Shown piece after piece: positions 32,564-32,631 of a stretch of DNA of 32,631 nt. How positions within the stretch are numbered: the stretch's first letter is position 1; each line of letters opens with the position of its first letter. Below the pieces are notes generated by a model that saw only the letters and a list, made by a program, of their open reading frames with translations, was not told the origin of the DNA and searched no databases. Origin of the DNA: an uncultured Lentisphaeria bacterium (lineage in GTDB: Bacteria; Verrucomicrobiota; Lentisphaeria; Victivallales; UBA1829); assembly GCA_949282305.1 (NCBI GenBank), contig CASDPB010000119.1, positions 1 to 32,631 on the forward strand, written 5' to 3'. The translations under genes were made by a program, and so were the position numbers.

Positions 32564-32631
32564 ATGACAAATCCATCCATAATCCTGTCCGCTCTCAAGG
32601 AGAGGCTCGAAGGCATCAGAAACGAAAACGG
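32564..32631 (+). CDS. start of an unidentified gene (partial, cut by the window end)
   Basis: The first 22 codons (MTNPSIILSALKERLEGIRN, then EN) follow AAGGAGGT (32553-32560), a near-perfect match to the anti-Shine-Dalgarno sequence with a short 3-base gap. The frame is open to the edge. The ribosome site and upstream hairpin suggest strong translation. Nothing in these residues identifies the product. Confidence 0.6.
   Translation, partial: MTNPSIILSALKERLEGIRNEN

Noticed and set aside
1-32631. CRISPR arrays, tRNA or rRNA genes, prophage
   Set aside because: No regularly spaced repeats, no cloverleaf with a T-loop motif, no rRNA segments and no phage structural genes were seen on reading both strands.

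Overview
The window looks like chromosomal DNA of a carbohydrate-degrading bacterium of the PVC superphylum, most likely a Lentisphaerae (Victivallis-like) gut organism. This is inferred from gene content: a pseudopilin with the FTLIELL leader segment and the H-X9-DG motif, placed beside a hybrid GntR/LacI-type regulator and a secreted glycoside-hydrolase-like protein; a large Victivallales-type FAD-dependent oxidoreductase with its own IclR regulator; and L-rhamnose catabolism. Housekeeping genes are scattered in short transcription units. I see no rRNA, tRNA, CRISPR array or complete insertion sequence.

Left part (1-5719). The left edge carries the structured 3' end of a plus-strand frame, possibly the tail of a TnpB-type element, followed by back-to-back terminators. 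A minus-strand operon then runs regulator > pseudopilin > secreted glycosidase-like protein, driven by a perfect consensus sigma-70 promoter whose -10 box lies inside a 22-bp palindrome. ruvB follows, also on the minus strand.

Middle (5720-22046). Transketolase (tkt) has a clear terminator that also fixes the start of the next gene, an ArnT/PMT-like membrane glycosyltransferase. A 977-residue NAD-glutamate dehydrogenase of the GDH2 class is divergent from a YczE-like membrane protein. A CxxC carboxymuconolactone-decarboxylase/AhpD-like gene is paired with an AlbA_2-domain gene. Next come the IclR/FAD-oxidoreductase operon with a probably leaderless first gene, an SH3 lipoprotein/methyltransferase pair, and a divergent two-gene unit in which an AmpG-like MFS permease overlaps rhaA by 4 bp.

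Right part (22090-32631). On the minus strand: a U32 peptidase-family (TrhP-like) gene; an FmdB zinc-ribbon/rsmA pair with a CorA-like transporter upstream; and serC with an inverted repeat around its promoter. On the plus strand, a unit starts with an LptF/LptG-family permease and continues with thrC, a two-domain acyltransferase, a small exported coiled-coil protein and a GNAT-nucleotidyltransferase fusion. The window ends in the first 22 codons of a gene with a near-perfect Shine-Dalgarno sequence.

Most worth a second look: the regulator-pseudopilin-glycosidase operon and its operator; a rhamnose isomerase that has lost one presumed catalytic metal ligand; a CorA homologue with GMS in place of GMN; the GNAT-nucleotidyltransferase fusion; and the leaderless, palindrome-covered IclR promoter. 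All family calls were made by reading protein motifs; no database search was run.
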